DNA from: Scatosoma sp045644545
GTDB lineage: Bacteria > Bacillota > Clostridia > Christensenellales > Borkfalkiaceae
Direction: 5' to 3'
Length of the DNA: 64,000 nt
Assembly: GCA_045644545.1 (NCBI GenBank)
Contig: JAZRHC010000027.1
Span: 19,928 to 83,927, forward strand
Shown: positions 1 through 9,475 of the stretch, piece by piece
How positions within the stretch are numbered: the first letter of the stretch is position 1
Layout: the number at the start of each line of letters is the position of its first letter
The notes under the pieces: generated by a model
What the model saw: the letters and a program-made list of their open reading frames with translations, nothing else
What the model was told of the DNA's origin: nothing
Database searches by the model: none
Position numbers and translations under genes: made by a program

Positions 1-516
1 GTTGCGGCGGGAGCGTTCACGAGCGCGACGTATACCACGCCGCAAACGCAAAAAAATCAAGTGGGGCGTATCGCCTACTGGTTCGAGGGCGCGAAGCGTA
101 ACCTGCATTTTCAGATTTTCGACGTCGATTGCGGGAACGAAGAAGTGGACGAGCATACCCATAGCGTATTGATCACGGTAATGAACAGCCGCTACGTGGC
201 GGGCTTTCGCCTGAATAAATTCGCGTGCTTACAGGACGGAAAAATCGAGGTCGCGATCGTTCGCCAGAAGAAAAACCCGAGCTTTTTTCAAAAGCTCGGC
301 GCGCTGTTTGCGGTTGCGGGGCTGTTTTTGTTCGGCTTAAAGCGAAAAAAAGGTAAAAACGTCGTCAGGCTGGAAGGCTCTCATTTCGATATCGACGTAG
401 GCGACGACGTAGTTTGGAATTTCGACGGCGAGAAAGGCACTCGCGGTAACGTGCATATCGAAGTCGTGCCGAAAAAAATCAATATGATCGTCCCGAAAAA
501 CATAAAAAAGCTTTAA
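1..516 (+). CDS. Diacylglycerol kinase-family lipid kinase, C-terminal part (5' end outside window)
   Basis: The reading frame is open from the first base of the window, so the true start lies upstream; the GTG at 61 is internal. The visible 171 residues resemble the C-terminal beta-sandwich of YegS/BmrU/DgkB-type lipid kinases: a VLITVMNSRYVAGF strand, then a closing segment FDIDVGDDVVWNFDGEKGT and a final strand ending MIVPKN, as in the family's 'D-G-E' tail. These enzymes phosphorylate diacylglycerol or related lipids at the inner membrane face using ATP. The nucleotide-binding half is not visible, so activity cannot be judged. Family call fairly sure, exact substrate unknown. Confidence 0.7.
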   Translation, partial: VAAGAFTSATYTTPQTQKNQVGRIAYWFEGAKRNLHFQIFDVDCGNEEVDEHTHSVLITVMNSRYVAGFRLNKFACLQDGKIEVAIVRQKKNPSFFQKLGALFAVAGLFLFGLKRKKGKNVVRLEGSHFDIDVGDDVVWNFDGEKGTRGNVHIEVVPKKINMIVPKNIKKL

Positions 517-547
517 AAAATTTGAAAAAACAACTTAACTTAAACGA

Positions 548-597
548 GAAAAACGCATTCCAAATTTTTAAAATTCAGGGGATGCGTTTTTTAATTT
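548..597 (+). terminator. Intrinsic terminator after the lipid kinase gene
   Basis: The stem AAAACGCAT/ATGCGTTTT (about 550-558 with 582-590) has a bulge next to its CC/GG base and an AT-rich loop, and is followed by a T-rich run. It separates the lipid kinase from the surface locus. Confidence 0.65.
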
Positions 598-721
598 TAT
601 TAAAAATTAAAAATAATTTCAATCCGCGGAGATAAAAGTCCAAACTTTTTATAAAAAACGAAAAAAAGTATTCTTTATTTAAACTTTTTTAGAAAAAAAA
701 TATTTTTTTACAAAAACTCTA

Positions 722-750
722 TTGACATTATAATGAGAGTATGGTATAAT
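722..750 (+). promoter_or_regulatory. Consensus sigma-A promoter of the surface/ABC locus
   Basis: TTGACA at 722-727 and TATAAT at 745-750 are both perfect hexamers with a 17-nt spacer. Transcription would start near 757, leaving an AT-rich leader of about 160 nt. The leader holds a direct repeat AACGGTAAAA (833-842 and 850-859) and a weak AU hairpin TTTGAAT-TTTT-ATTCAAA (879-896) just before the ribosome binding site at 905. I see no known riboswitch fold in it. Confidence 0.85.
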
Positions 751-919
751 TAAGCAAATTAAAGTGCTTCATTATGGACAAAATGCAATTTAAGCGCCAT
801 TTTTTAAATTTTAACGAAGTTAATATAGCTCGAACGGTAAAATTTTTGAAACGGTAAAAGTATTTATTTAGGAATTATTTTGAATTTTTATTCAAATAAA
901 AATAAAGGAGTAGGAATTT

Positions 920-3646
920 ATGAAAACTACGGTAAAGAAAGTGTTGCTAGTGTTGTTGCAATCACTTATGTTCGTTTTTTTGGCGATCGGATTCGTTGCT
1001 TGTGGCGATGAAGATTCCGATAGCGCTCCGAAGAGCAATCCCCAAAAAACGCATACGCTTACGCTCAGCCTAACCTCGATCGATATGACGGTTTGGCAGA
1101 ACAAAACGCTGTACGCAATGTATAGCGGTGAAGAAGCTGTCGTTTGGTCGGTATCAGACAGCACGGTTGTGTCCGTTGAGAATGGCGAAATTAACGCGCT
1201 TAAAGTGGGCGAAGCCACGGTCACGGCAAAGGCTGGCAATAAAACGGCTTCGTGCAACGTGACGGTAAGCGCGCCCGTTGAAGAGCTTTTTAGCCTTGAA
1301 ATCGAAGATCAGGCTCCCATTTCGTACGTGGGCTCTTCCAAGAATATAGAGGCGGAGTTGCTTTACGACGGCAATGCGATTCCCGGCGTACAATACGCGT
1401 ACGAATCCTTTAACGAGGAAGTCGCTACCGTTTCTGCAAGCGGTGTAATTTCTTCAATAGCGCGCGGCGACGCGTCTTTACTGGTCACGGCAACGGTAAA
1501 TGGCTTTGAATTTAACTCAGCCGTAAATCTTTGCGTTGCGCCTAACGGTAAAGTGGAAATTTCCCAAAGCGAAATAGCCATCTATTCGGTTGCGGAATTC
1601 GGGGGAAACACCTTTAAAAACACCGCGCAGATTCAGGCAAAAGCTTACGAAAAAGGCGTATCCTATCCCAGCGGAGAGATCGCCTATTCGGCGAAAGACG
1701 CCACTCAGGACGTTTTCACCGTAACCGAGGAAGGGCTCGTTACCGCGAATCACGCGGGCGAGGCGGTTCTCGTGGCTTCCTATACTGGGTCCGATCAACA
1801 AACGGTTAGCGAAGAAGTGACGATCGTCGTAAAACGCGCGGAGCTCGTTGCGGATAAAGATCCTTTACTTATTGATTTATCAGATATAACGTATACGATT
1901 GACACGGAAGAAGTCTTCGGGGAGCAAATCGACTTTGAAAAAGCTATCGTTTTCGACGGTAAGATTGCTTCCGAAATCCTCTTTGAAGGAAACGATTTGG
2001 ATTTCTCGACCGTTGCAGCGGGCGAAAAAACCCTTTCGATTTCTACGCGCGATTTAACTTATACGATCGGCATAGACGCTTGGTCGCAATTAATCGAAAC
2101 GGCAGACGATCTCAACGCGTTAAAAACGGCAACGAACGGTAAGTATCGCTTAGAGAACGATTTGGATATGACGGGCGTTGAATGGAAATACGCCGACGCG
2201 ACGACGCAATTCTCGGGTACGTTTGACGGGCAGGATAAAGAAATCAGCGGGTTGACCTTATCGAGCGCGAACGGCTTGTTTGCAAAGCTGTATGGAAACG
2301 CAATCGTGAAAAACCTCACGCTCTCTTGCGTATTGTCGAATAGTTCAAGCAAAATCGGCGCTCTCGCGGCGGCTGTGGAAGGACATTCGAACGTACAGGC
2401 TACGGTTGAAAACGTAAACGTTACGGTAATCGACCGAGGGCAAGGGAACGGCGGTCTTATCGGTGCGATTGCCGAAAACACGAAGGTCAAAATAAACAAT
2501 TCTAATATTCGTTATTATGAAGCAACCCGTTCCGTGGAAAGCGGTGCCGTGCTCGGTAGAACTCTTGGCTCCGTGTCTTTCAGTGAAACGAAAGTCGTTT
2601 CCGGTTCGCAAATTTGCGGCACGTCGAGTCAAAACAACAACACCGACATAGCGGCGTCTTTGAACGCTATGAATATTGCCTTTAAGCCCGAAGCGCTGGA
2701 AAAGCTCAACATAGTGGATTTTGAAACGAGTAAGGCGTACACTCTCGATGAAGAAGTGGGAACCGTCACGAGCGTTTCGCTTTACGGAAACGAGGTGAGA
2801 GAAATAACCGTTTCTGATGGAAGCTACGATCTTCTTCGTGCCGACGTGGAAGGTTTACAAGGCGGCGCGGTAGAAATTTTATTTAAAAACTCGGAAGGCG
2901 CGGAATTCTTCTATGAAATTCCCCTTATTGCGAGATATACGCTCACCAAAGACAATATCACCCTCTTAGCAACGGCTACTATCTACGAATACGTTTTAGG
3001 CGAAGATATCGATATGACGGGTATTTCTTACAATCCTTCTGGAACCTTTAAAGGTGTTCTTGACGGAAACGGTCATACGATTAGCAACCTTACCGTTAAA
3101 GACGGAAAGGGCGGTCTCTTCGTGACTATATCGGGCGCTACGATTAAAAATCTTGCGATCGTAAACGCAACGATCGCTTCGAACGCTAATCAAAGCGGTA
3201 TTATTGCGAGCACGACGGGTGGAGCTAATACGATTGAAAACGTATTCATTTCCGGAACGATGTCGCCGTCCGCAACGAATACTTCAGAGGGTAAATGGCA
3301 AGGCGGTATTCTCGGTAGACACTGGCAAAGAAACACAACGCTTACGTTGACGAACGTAATCGTGAATTTGACGGAGCTCGACGACGCCGCGACGGTCGGT
3401 TTCGTTTGTGGTTACTCGAGAGCACCGATTGCTCTTACCGACTGCTATTTTATCGGCGGAAACGGAAATATCAACGGTACGAGAACTGGCTATTCTTGTG
3501 AGATGAAACAAACCAACGTGAATAAGTACGCTGACGTTGACGCGTTCAACACGGCGTATAGTGAATTGACCCTTACGGAGGAGCTGAGCGCTTGGTGGGA
3601 GGCATATCTTGACTCAACCACGGCGCAAGACAGTACCGAATCGTAA
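920..3646 (+). CDS. Ig-like/GLUG-repeat surface lipoprotein
   Basis: The 908-residue product begins with a lipoprotein signal peptide whose likely lipidated residue is Cys28 (FVAC). Residues about 45-120 look like a bacterial Ig-like domain of the BIG_2 type (VWSVSDSTVVSVENGEI then GEATVTAKAG), followed by two more Ig-like segments. Two GLUG-like beta-repeats follow: a diverged one from about 390 and a typical one from about 675 with NGHTISNLTV and IKNLAIVNATI. The C-terminus (YSELTLTEELSAW) is shared with the paralogs at 13593 and 18088. AAAGGAG precedes the ATG. It heads an operon with an ABC importer, so a role in glycan contact or capture at the cell surface is inferred. Immediately after the stop lies a scrap of a DUF4838 module in another frame. 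Confidence 0.85.
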   Translation: MKTTVKKVLLVLLQSLMFVFLAIGFVACGDEDSDSAPKSNPQKTHTLTLSLTSIDMTVWQNKTLYAMYSGEEAVVWSVSDSTVVSVENGEINALKVGEATVTAKAGNKTASCNVTVSAPVEELFSLEIEDQAPISYVGSSKNIEAELLYDGNAIPGVQYAYESFNEEVATVSASGVISSIARGDASLLVTATVNGFEFNSAVNLCVAPNGKVEISQSEIAIYSVAEFGGNTFKNTAQIQAKAYEKGVSYPSGEIAYSAKDATQDVFTVTEEGLVTANHAGEAVLVASYTGSDQQTVSEEVTIVVKRAELVADKDPLLIDLSDITYTIDTEEVFGEQIDFEKAIVFDGKIASEILFEGNDLDFSTVAAGEKTLSISTRDLTYTIGIDAWSQLIETADDLNALKTATNGKYRLENDLDMTGVEWKYADATTQFSGTFDGQDKEISGLTLSSANGLFAKLYGNAIVKNLTLSCVLSNSSSKIGALAAAVEGHSNVQATVENVNVTVIDRGQGNGGLIGAIAENTKVKINNSNIRYYEATRSVESGAVLGRTLGSVSFSETKVVSGSQICGTSSQNNNTDIAASLNAMNIAFKPEALEKLNIVDFETSKAYTLDEEVGTVTSVSLYGNEVREITVSDGSYDLLRADVEGLQGGAVEILFKNSEGAEFFYEIPLIARYTLTKDNITLLATATIYEYVLGEDIDMTGISYNPSGTFKGVLDGNGHTISNLTVKDGKGGLFVTISGATIKNLAIVNATIASNANQSGIIASTTGGANTIENVFISGTMSPSATNTSEGKWQGGILGRHWQRNTTLTLTNVIVNLTELDDAATVGFVCGYSRAPIALTDCYFIGGNGNINGTRTGYSCEMKQTNVNKYADVDAFNTAYSELTLTEELSAWWEAYLDSTTAQDSTES

Positions 3647-3672
3647 TTCCCGAAGGTGAAACTACGGATTGA
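3643..3672 (+). pseudogene. Ten-codon remnant of a DUF4838 module start
   Basis: Read in the -1 frame relative to the upstream gene, this stretch encodes VIPEGETTD and then stops. The same residues begin the DUF4838 module of the protein at 18088 (IVIPEGETTDG). The upstream gene therefore appears to have lost a fused DUF4838 module, with the join shifted by one base at the same place as in the 13593 gene. Not expected to be translated. Confidence 0.65.
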
Positions 3673-3725
3673 AAAATAAAAAAATAAAAATAAAAAAATA
3701 TATAATATAAAAAGGAGAAATAAAG

Positions 3726-5438
3726 ATGAACAAATTAAAAAAAGTTTCAGCGACGTTAATGGCGTTATTGTTGGTTGGCGGAACCGTCGGCTCTGCGGTG
3801 GCTTGCGGCCCCGGCTCGGATGTAGAGATTGATGAAGACAAAACGCAGCTTTATATCGCGAACTACAACGGCGGCGTTGGCGAAGCGTGGCTCGACGAAG
3901 CTGCGGCGCGCTTCGAGGAGAAGTATAAGGACTGGAAGAATGGCGATAAAACGGGCGTTCAAGTTGTGGATCTGATCAGGCACGACAAGTCCTATGAAGG
4001 GTTGAGTCTTGCAAACAAAATCAAAGGGGATCAGTACGAAATCTATTTTACACAGCAAGTTGACTATCGTTCCTACGTATCGAACGACTATCTCTACGAT
4101 ATTACCGATCTTGTAAAAGAAATGGTAAACGTAGACGACGGTAAAACGATTTATTCCAAGCTCAACGACGATCAAAAGAAATTTATGGAACTCGACGGAA
4201 GTTACTATGCGCTTCCGCACTACGAACTGTATAATGGAATCTCCTACGACGCAGGCGTGTTTAAATTAAAGAACCTCTATTTCTCGGATACTATAGATTC
4301 CGACGGAACGAGAAAATTCGTCGCGAATCCCAGCGCGAAAAAGTCCTGCGGGCCCGACGGCGAATACGTTACCTACGACGACGGTTTGCCTTCGAGTATG
4401 GCGGAATTTAAAAAGCTGTTGACTAAGATGACGACTAGCTCGGTAACTCCGTTCATTTGGACGGGTAAGTCTACGCACTATACGAATATGTTGCCTATAG
4501 CGTTCTACACGAACCTTGCAGGCGGCGCAGGTACGCGCGCGAATTTCACGTACGATACGAACGGAGAAAAGGTAGATATCATAACGAGCTTTGTTGGGAA
4601 CGAGCCCGTGATCGAGTCTATGGAGATTACGCCGGAAACGGGCTATCTCACAAAGAGCCAAGCTGGTATTTACTACGCGTTAGATATGGCAAACACCGTA
4701 TTCGGAAGTTCGAAGATGTATAACGTTCCCGCTACGAGTACCACCTTCTCGCACACGAACGCACAAGAAGCCTTCGTGATGAGCGGGCTGGACGGAAAGG
4801 AACATATCGCTATACTTATCGACGGCAACTATTGGTATAACGAAGCAGGCGACGCAGGCATTCATAAGGACCTTAAAGAATGGTATCCTGAAACGTATAC
4901 GCAAAAAGATCTTCGCGTTATGCCTTTGCCTCGTCAATACGAGGGAACCGTAACGGAAGGCAACGGGAAGCCCCCCGTTCTCGTTGACTCTTTTAATTCG
5001 TATGCGCTCGTAAACGCAGGAATCGACAAGTCGAAATATCCGCTGATTAAGGAATTCTTGTCCTTCTTGTATAGCGACGCTGAACTTCTCAATTTCACGA
5101 GAGCGACGGACGGTATTCTCAAGAGCATAGATTACGACTTCTATTCGGTACGCGACGACGTAAGTTCGTTCGGACAATCGGTGCTTGATTTGCGCAACGA
5201 CGCTAAGGCAGCGAACACGTTTGTGCAATCCAATGCTTCCAACAAAATTTATATTGCAAATTCAAGCAAATTTAATTTAACCACTTTAGGTTATTACTTC
5301 CAGACTACGGTTAACGGCTTATCCTACACGCAGCCTCGGTCAGCCGCGATAAAGAAAATATCCGCGAAGGACTACTTTAACGGAATGCAAATTTCCAAAG
5401 AGAATTGGGCTTCTTGGACGAAAGGATTACTCGATTAA
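3726..5438 (+). CDS. ABC transporter extracellular solute-binding lipoprotein (sugar type)
   Basis: The 570-residue product has a lipoprotein signal peptide with lipobox SAVAC (Cys27). After it come features of the family 1 solute-binding proteins (COG1653 type): an N-terminal segment (LYIANYNGGVGEAWLDEAAA) that sets up the target site, GSYYALPHYELYNGISYD where the ligand cleft usually lies, and a C-terminal helical lobe. It would capture a saccharide outside the membrane and pass it to the two permeases that follow at 21 nt and 12 nt spacing. AAAAGGAG lies 9 nt before the ATG. The substrate cannot be read from the sequence; the neighbouring glycosidase-like genes suggest a host or plant glycan fragment. 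Confidence 0.88.
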   Translation: MNKLKKVSATLMALLLVGGTVGSAVACGPGSDVEIDEDKTQLYIANYNGGVGEAWLDEAAARFEEKYKDWKNGDKTGVQVVDLIRHDKSYEGLSLANKIKGDQYEIYFTQQVDYRSYVSNDYLYDITDLVKEMVNVDDGKTIYSKLNDDQKKFMELDGSYYALPHYELYNGISYDAGVFKLKNLYFSDTIDSDGTRKFVANPSAKKSCGPDGEYVTYDDGLPSSMAEFKKLLTKMTTSSVTPFIWTGKSTHYTNMLPIAFYTNLAGGAGTRANFTYDTNGEKVDIITSFVGNEPVIESMEITPETGYLTKSQAGIYYALDMANTVFGSSKMYNVPATSTTFSHTNAQEAFVMSGLDGKEHIAILIDGNYWYNEAGDAGIHKDLKEWYPETYTQKDLRVMPLPRQYEGTVTEGNGKPPVLVDSFNSYALVNAGIDKSKYPLIKEFLSFLYSDAELLNFTRATDGILKSIDYDFYSVRDDVSSFGQSVLDLRNDAKAANTFVQSNASNKIYIANSSKFNLTTLGYYFQTTVNGLSYTQPRSAAIKKISAKDYFNGMQISKENWASWTKGLLD

Positions 5439-5458
5439 ATAAAACGAAGGGATAAAAA

Positions 5459-6409
5459 ATGTTGATAAATAATTTAAATTTAGAGGAAAATGCAACGGTG
5501 GAAAGAAAGGGTAAAACCCCTTCTCTTTCCACGAAAAAGCGCAATCAATTGATTTTCTATTGCGCGATGATGGCACTGCCCGTTTTACAGTTTTGTTGTT
5601 TTTACTTTTACGTAAACTTCAATTCCTTCTTGCTTGGGTTTCAGAAGTTGAACGATAATGGTATCGGGTATAAATTTGTAGGGTTCGCAAACTTTAAAGA
5701 TGTGTTTGAGATTAGATGGGACCTTTTGATAACGAATTCCTTATTGTATCAATTCTTCAGTCTATTCGTCGGTATGTTCGGCACGGTGCTCTTCTCTTAT
5801 TATATTTATAAGAAAAACCCCGGGCACTCGATCTTTAAGGTTATCTTATATTCTCCGTCGATTATTTCAGGCGTCGTGTTCGCTTTGCTTTTCAACTATT
5901 TTATCGATAAAGCAATTCCTGCGATCGTGGGAGATCCGAATATGATTCCCCCGATGTCCAACCCGGAATATCAGCGTGGATTGACGATTTTCTTCGTTAT
6001 TTGGGCGGGATTTGGCGGAAATATATTGCTGTATACGGGTGCAATGAGCGGTATTTCCGAATCCTTGATTGAATCGGCGCAGCTCGATGGTATCACGGCG
6101 TTTAAAGAATTGTTCTTAATCGTGCTTCCTTCCATTTGGGGGACTTTCGTCACCTTTATACTTATGAGTATAATGGGTATCTTCACGAACCAAGGCTCAC
6201 TCTTCGCGTTCTTTGGAACGGAAGCAGATCCGGAATTGCAAACGATCGGGTATTACTTATACGCGAACTTGCAAAAAGGAACGCAACAGGGCTCGGTTAC
6301 AGATTATAACAGACTTGCCGCAATGGGTATGGTACTCACGGTAGTTGCCGTTCCGTTGAGTCTTACGGCGAGGTATCTGTTAAATAAATTTGGACCTAAA
6401 ACGGAATAG
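5459..6409 (+). CDS. Sugar ABC transporter permease (MalF-like)
   Basis: The 316-residue membrane protein has about six hydrophobic segments, the first at residues 28-52. The binding-protein-dependent permease (EAA) loop is visible as ESAQLDGITAFKELFLIVLP around residue 200, which docks the cytoplasmic ATPase. It follows the solute-binding protein and precedes the second permease, the usual order for CUT1 sugar importers. No ATPase gene is present in the window; in Bacillota such importers often share an MsmK-type ATPase encoded elsewhere, which is assumed here. Confidence 0.9.
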   Translation: MLINNLNLEENATVERKGKTPSLSTKKRNQLIFYCAMMALPVLQFCCFYFYVNFNSFLLGFQKLNDNGIGYKFVGFANFKDVFEIRWDLLITNSLLYQFFSLFVGMFGTVLFSYYIYKKNPGHSIFKVILYSPSIISGVVFALLFNYFIDKAIPAIVGDPNMIPPMSNPEYQRGLTIFFVIWAGFGGNILLYTGAMSGISESLIESAQLDGITAFKELFLIVLPSIWGTFVTFILMSIMGIFTNQGSLFAFFGTEADPELQTIGYYLYANLQKGTQQGSVTDYNRLAAMGMVLTVVAVPLSLTARYLLNKFGPKTE

Positions 6410-6421
6410 GAGGAAAGAAAG

Positions 6422-7339
6422 ATGGAAAATCAAAAAAAGAGAAAAAAGAAATTTCGTTTAAATCCGTTGAGCTGGGTATTACTGATATTTTTGACGATTT
6501 ACACTCTTTCAATGTGCTACTTATTCCTTTGGGGTATAGGAAATTCCGTGAAATCTCACAGAGAATTTTCAAGCGACGCCGTAAGTATTTTTCCCAGTGG
6601 TGCGCCTTGGGAATGGGATTGGAATAAATACGCAGAAGTTATAAAAGGATTTACAGTTCCCGTAACGACGACTGATGGGCTGAGTGTGTCCGTCGGGATC
6701 GGCTGGCAGATTTTATATACGTTGTTATACGCAGGCGGTGGCGCGTTGATAACGTTAAGCTGCTGTTGTATCGTAGGCTATATGACGGCGAAATACAACT
6801 ATTTTTTCAGCCGTATAGTCTATGCGACGGTACTCGTAACGATGGTTATTCCCGTAATCGGTTCAACGCCTTCCTTGATCATTTTCCTTAGAACCTTGGG
6901 ATTATACGATACGTATATCGGCACCTACATAATGAAATTTAATTTCCACAATATGTATTTCTTGCTGATTCACGCAGCGTATTCGCGTATTTCAAAGGAA
7001 TATTCGGAAGCCGCAACGATCGACGGCGCGTCGCATCTTCAAATCTTCTTAAAAATTATGATTCCGATGATTTGGCCTACGCTTACGGCAATCTATCTCA
7101 TTTTCTTTATCGGATTTTGGAACGATTACCAAATGGCGCTGGTGTATATGCCTTCGCACCCGACTCTTGCGTACGGTGTGTATTATGCGGGTATGGGCAA
7201 CAGAAGTACGTTTATGTCTCGTTCGGATACCTATCGATTTGCAAGCTGTATGATCTTGGCTCTGCCGATCCTTGCGTTGTTTATTGCGTTGCGCAATAAG
7301 ATTATGGGGAACGTAACGGCTGGCGGCGTAAAAGAATAA
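6422..7339 (+). CDS. Sugar ABC transporter permease (MalG-like)
   Basis: The 305-residue product has about six membrane segments and an EAA loop EAATIDGASHLQIFLKIMIP near residue 197, typical of the MalG half of CUT1 importers. AGGAGG lies just before the start and the gene begins 12 nt after the first permease, so the two are probably translated together and form the transmembrane channel. The N-terminus is very basic (ENQKKRKKKFR), consistent with the cytoplasmic side. Confidence 0.9.
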   Translation: MENQKKRKKKFRLNPLSWVLLIFLTIYTLSMCYLFLWGIGNSVKSHREFSSDAVSIFPSGAPWEWDWNKYAEVIKGFTVPVTTTDGLSVSVGIGWQILYTLLYAGGGALITLSCCCIVGYMTAKYNYFFSRIVYATVLVTMVIPVIGSTPSLIIFLRTLGLYDTYIGTYIMKFNFHNMYFLLIHAAYSRISKEYSEAATIDGASHLQIFLKIMIPMIWPTLTAIYLIFFIGFWNDYQMALVYMPSHPTLAYGVYYAGMGNRSTFMSRSDTYRFASCMILALPILALFIALRNKIMGNVTAGGVKE

Positions 7340-7359
7340 AAATATAAAGGAGATAAAGA

Positions 7360-9465
7360 ATGAAAACACAAAAAACATTCAATATAAAACGCTGTTTATG
7401 CGTCGGCGCTTTTATCGCGATTGCGCTTTGTGGAATCGGAGTATCTTATCTGGGTGAAACGAAAGCAGCCGTTGACAGCGGAAGTAGCGTGAGCGCCGTT
7501 GAGCCGAAGATTACGATTGACCCTGCGGACGGCTATTCTCTCACCTCGATCCCTTATGCAGTAAAGGGAGAAGGATATCGAGTGTTCGAAGCCAGCGCGG
7601 TCGACGCCTACGGTTCTGAACTGGAAGTTGAAAAGAGAGTATACCTTTTTTATAGCTCGGAAACGCGCTCTCGCGTGTATTTGAAAAACGGCGAATTTAC
7701 GCCCACTCAATACGGTATATACACGGTGGAATACTCTGCGACTGACCTTGCGGGAACTACCGCTATTGCAACCTACGAAGTAGTTTGTCAAGAAAAGGAA
7801 GCGTTGACGGCGACGGTAGAGAGTGAAGTGGAAACCTGCGTGGTAGGCACGGAAGTTCAGCTTTCGGGTTTAAACTACGAAAACGCGATCGGAACGACTT
7901 CCTATGCAATCACGGCAACTCATTCGGAAGGGAAGGTCGTTTATGAACTCGGGGACGATAATTCCTTCGTTCCTATGTACGTTGGCGATTATACCGTTGA
8001 ATACGCGTATTCCGACTATAACGAAACGAATAAAGTTTCGTATACTTTAAAAGTAACCGAACGTGAAGAGCCGGTGATTTTCAATAAAGTGAATTTGCCG
8101 AAATATTTCTTAGTCGGTTGTTCCTACGATTTGCCGTTGCCGGAATGTTATAGTTTCTCGCTCGGTAAACCCGTTAAGGTTCAACCTTCGATCACGATCG
8201 CCTATAAGAGCGGCAAAACGCTCTCCCTTGAATCGACGAAGTTTACTCCGCAGTTGGCAGGCGAATTTTCGCTTATCTACACGGCGACGTTCGACGGCGT
8301 TTCGAGCACGGACAGCTATGAATTAGTAGCGGTAGACGTTGAATATACCGGCGAGCTCAAAATGGAGAATTACCTTTACGGCGACGACGTAATTAAAACC
8401 GCAACTTCGAGCGAGATCGAGCTGACGACGGCAAAAGACGGCGCGTCCGTTGAGTTCGTCAACGCAATTCTTGCAGAAAATCTTACGATAGAATTCGCGT
8501 TCGACGTAGACCAAAACAACTTCAACGAGTTAGAGATTTGGCTTACCGATTCGGTGAATCCCGAAGAGCAATTAAAGATTTCCGTCCGCAAAGACAAGAC
8601 GGATAGCTCGGATCTTTACCTTAACGATCAGCTGTTTGGGAATATGACGAATTCCTTCTTTAATAGCGATAACGTTTCGCTCTCTTACGCCAACGCAAGT
8701 CGCTCCCTTTTCATAGGCAATTCGGATACGGTTGTGGTGAAAAGCGCGAATAACGGCGACGAATTTAAAGGATTTTCGAGCAGATACGTATACGTTAAGT
8801 TTGCATTTGCGGGCGTTGAAGGGAATAGTAAAGTCAGCCTTTCCAAGATCAACAACCAAGTTCTGTTCAACGAAGGCGACAGCAACTCTCCCGTCGTAGT
8901 CTATTCGAGATATACCGAAGGTAAAAGACAGATCGGCGATATGATTGAAATCGCTCCCGTTTACGTAGGCGACGTTCTCACGCCGACCTATGCGCTTCGT
9001 TACTACGTGAAATCTCCCGATGGAAGCTATACGATTGATGAAAACGGCGTAGTGCTTTCCCCTGATAACACGATAGCCACGAATTCCTATCGCTTTGTGG
9101 CAAGACAGATCGGTAGATATCTCGTGACGATCGCCGCGGGCGACGGTTTCGGCAACGAATATACGTATTCCTACGCAGTTACCGTTGTAGATAAAGAAGC
9201 CCCGATTCTGAGAATTTCGAGCACGAAATCTGAAACGGTGAAAGTGGGAAGCTACTTAAATGTTAGATCGGCTACGGTTTCGGATAATATAAGCGAAGAT
9301 ATTTCGATTTTCGTATACGTAATCGACCCGTACGGAATAGTTACCGAGTATAACCCTAACGAAAACTTCAAGCTCGAATACGAAGGGAAATATTTCGTAC
9401 AATATTATGCATTCGACGAGGCGGGCAACACGGCGATTAAAGGCTATACCGTCACGGTGAAATAA
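7360..9465 (+). CDS. Secreted multi-Ig-like domain protein
   Basis: The 701-residue product has a signal peptide with a probable signal peptidase I site near TKAAVDSG (residues 34-41) and no lipobox cysteine at the expected place. The rest is beta-rich and built from Ig-like modules: repeated endings such as YGIYTVEYSATDLAG, GDYTVEYAYSD, GEFSLIYTATF, GRYLVTIAAGDGFGN and GKYFVQYYAFDEAGN are typical of cadherin-like or DUF5011-type folds. Residues about 345-500 form a distinct domain resembling a carbohydrate-binding jelly roll, but I cannot name it. No sortase motif or C-terminal anchor is visible. It lies in the importer operon (RBS AAAGGAG), so a glycan-binding or scaffolding role is inferred. 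Confidence 0.8.
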   Translation: MKTQKTFNIKRCLCVGAFIAIALCGIGVSYLGETKAAVDSGSSVSAVEPKITIDPADGYSLTSIPYAVKGEGYRVFEASAVDAYGSELEVEKRVYLFYSSETRSRVYLKNGEFTPTQYGIYTVEYSATDLAGTTAIATYEVVCQEKEALTATVESEVETCVVGTEVQLSGLNYENAIGTTSYAITATHSEGKVVYELGDDNSFVPMYVGDYTVEYAYSDYNETNKVSYTLKVTEREEPVIFNKVNLPKYFLVGCSYDLPLPECYSFSLGKPVKVQPSITIAYKSGKTLSLESTKFTPQLAGEFSLIYTATFDGVSSTDSYELVAVDVEYTGELKMENYLYGDDVIKTATSSEIELTTAKDGASVEFVNAILAENLTIEFAFDVDQNNFNELEIWLTDSVNPEEQLKISVRKDKTDSSDLYLNDQLFGNMTNSFFNSDNVSLSYANASRSLFIGNSDTVVVKSANNGDEFKGFSSRYVYVKFAFAGVEGNSKVSLSKINNQVLFNEGDSNSPVVVYSRYTEGKRQIGDMIEIAPVYVGDVLTPTYALRYYVKSPDGSYTIDENGVVLSPDNTIATNSYRFVARQIGRYLVTIAAGDGFGNEYTYSYAVTVVDKEAPILRISSTKSETVKVGSYLNVRSATVSDNISEDISIFVYVIDPYGIVTEYNPNENFKLEYEGKYFVQYYAFDEAGNTAIKGYTVTVK

Positions 9466-9475
9466 GGAGGCAACG

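Noticed and set aside
757..919. A riboswitch in the 160-nt leader of the 920 gene
   Set aside because: Only weak AU hairpins and a short direct repeat are visible; no known aptamer core.
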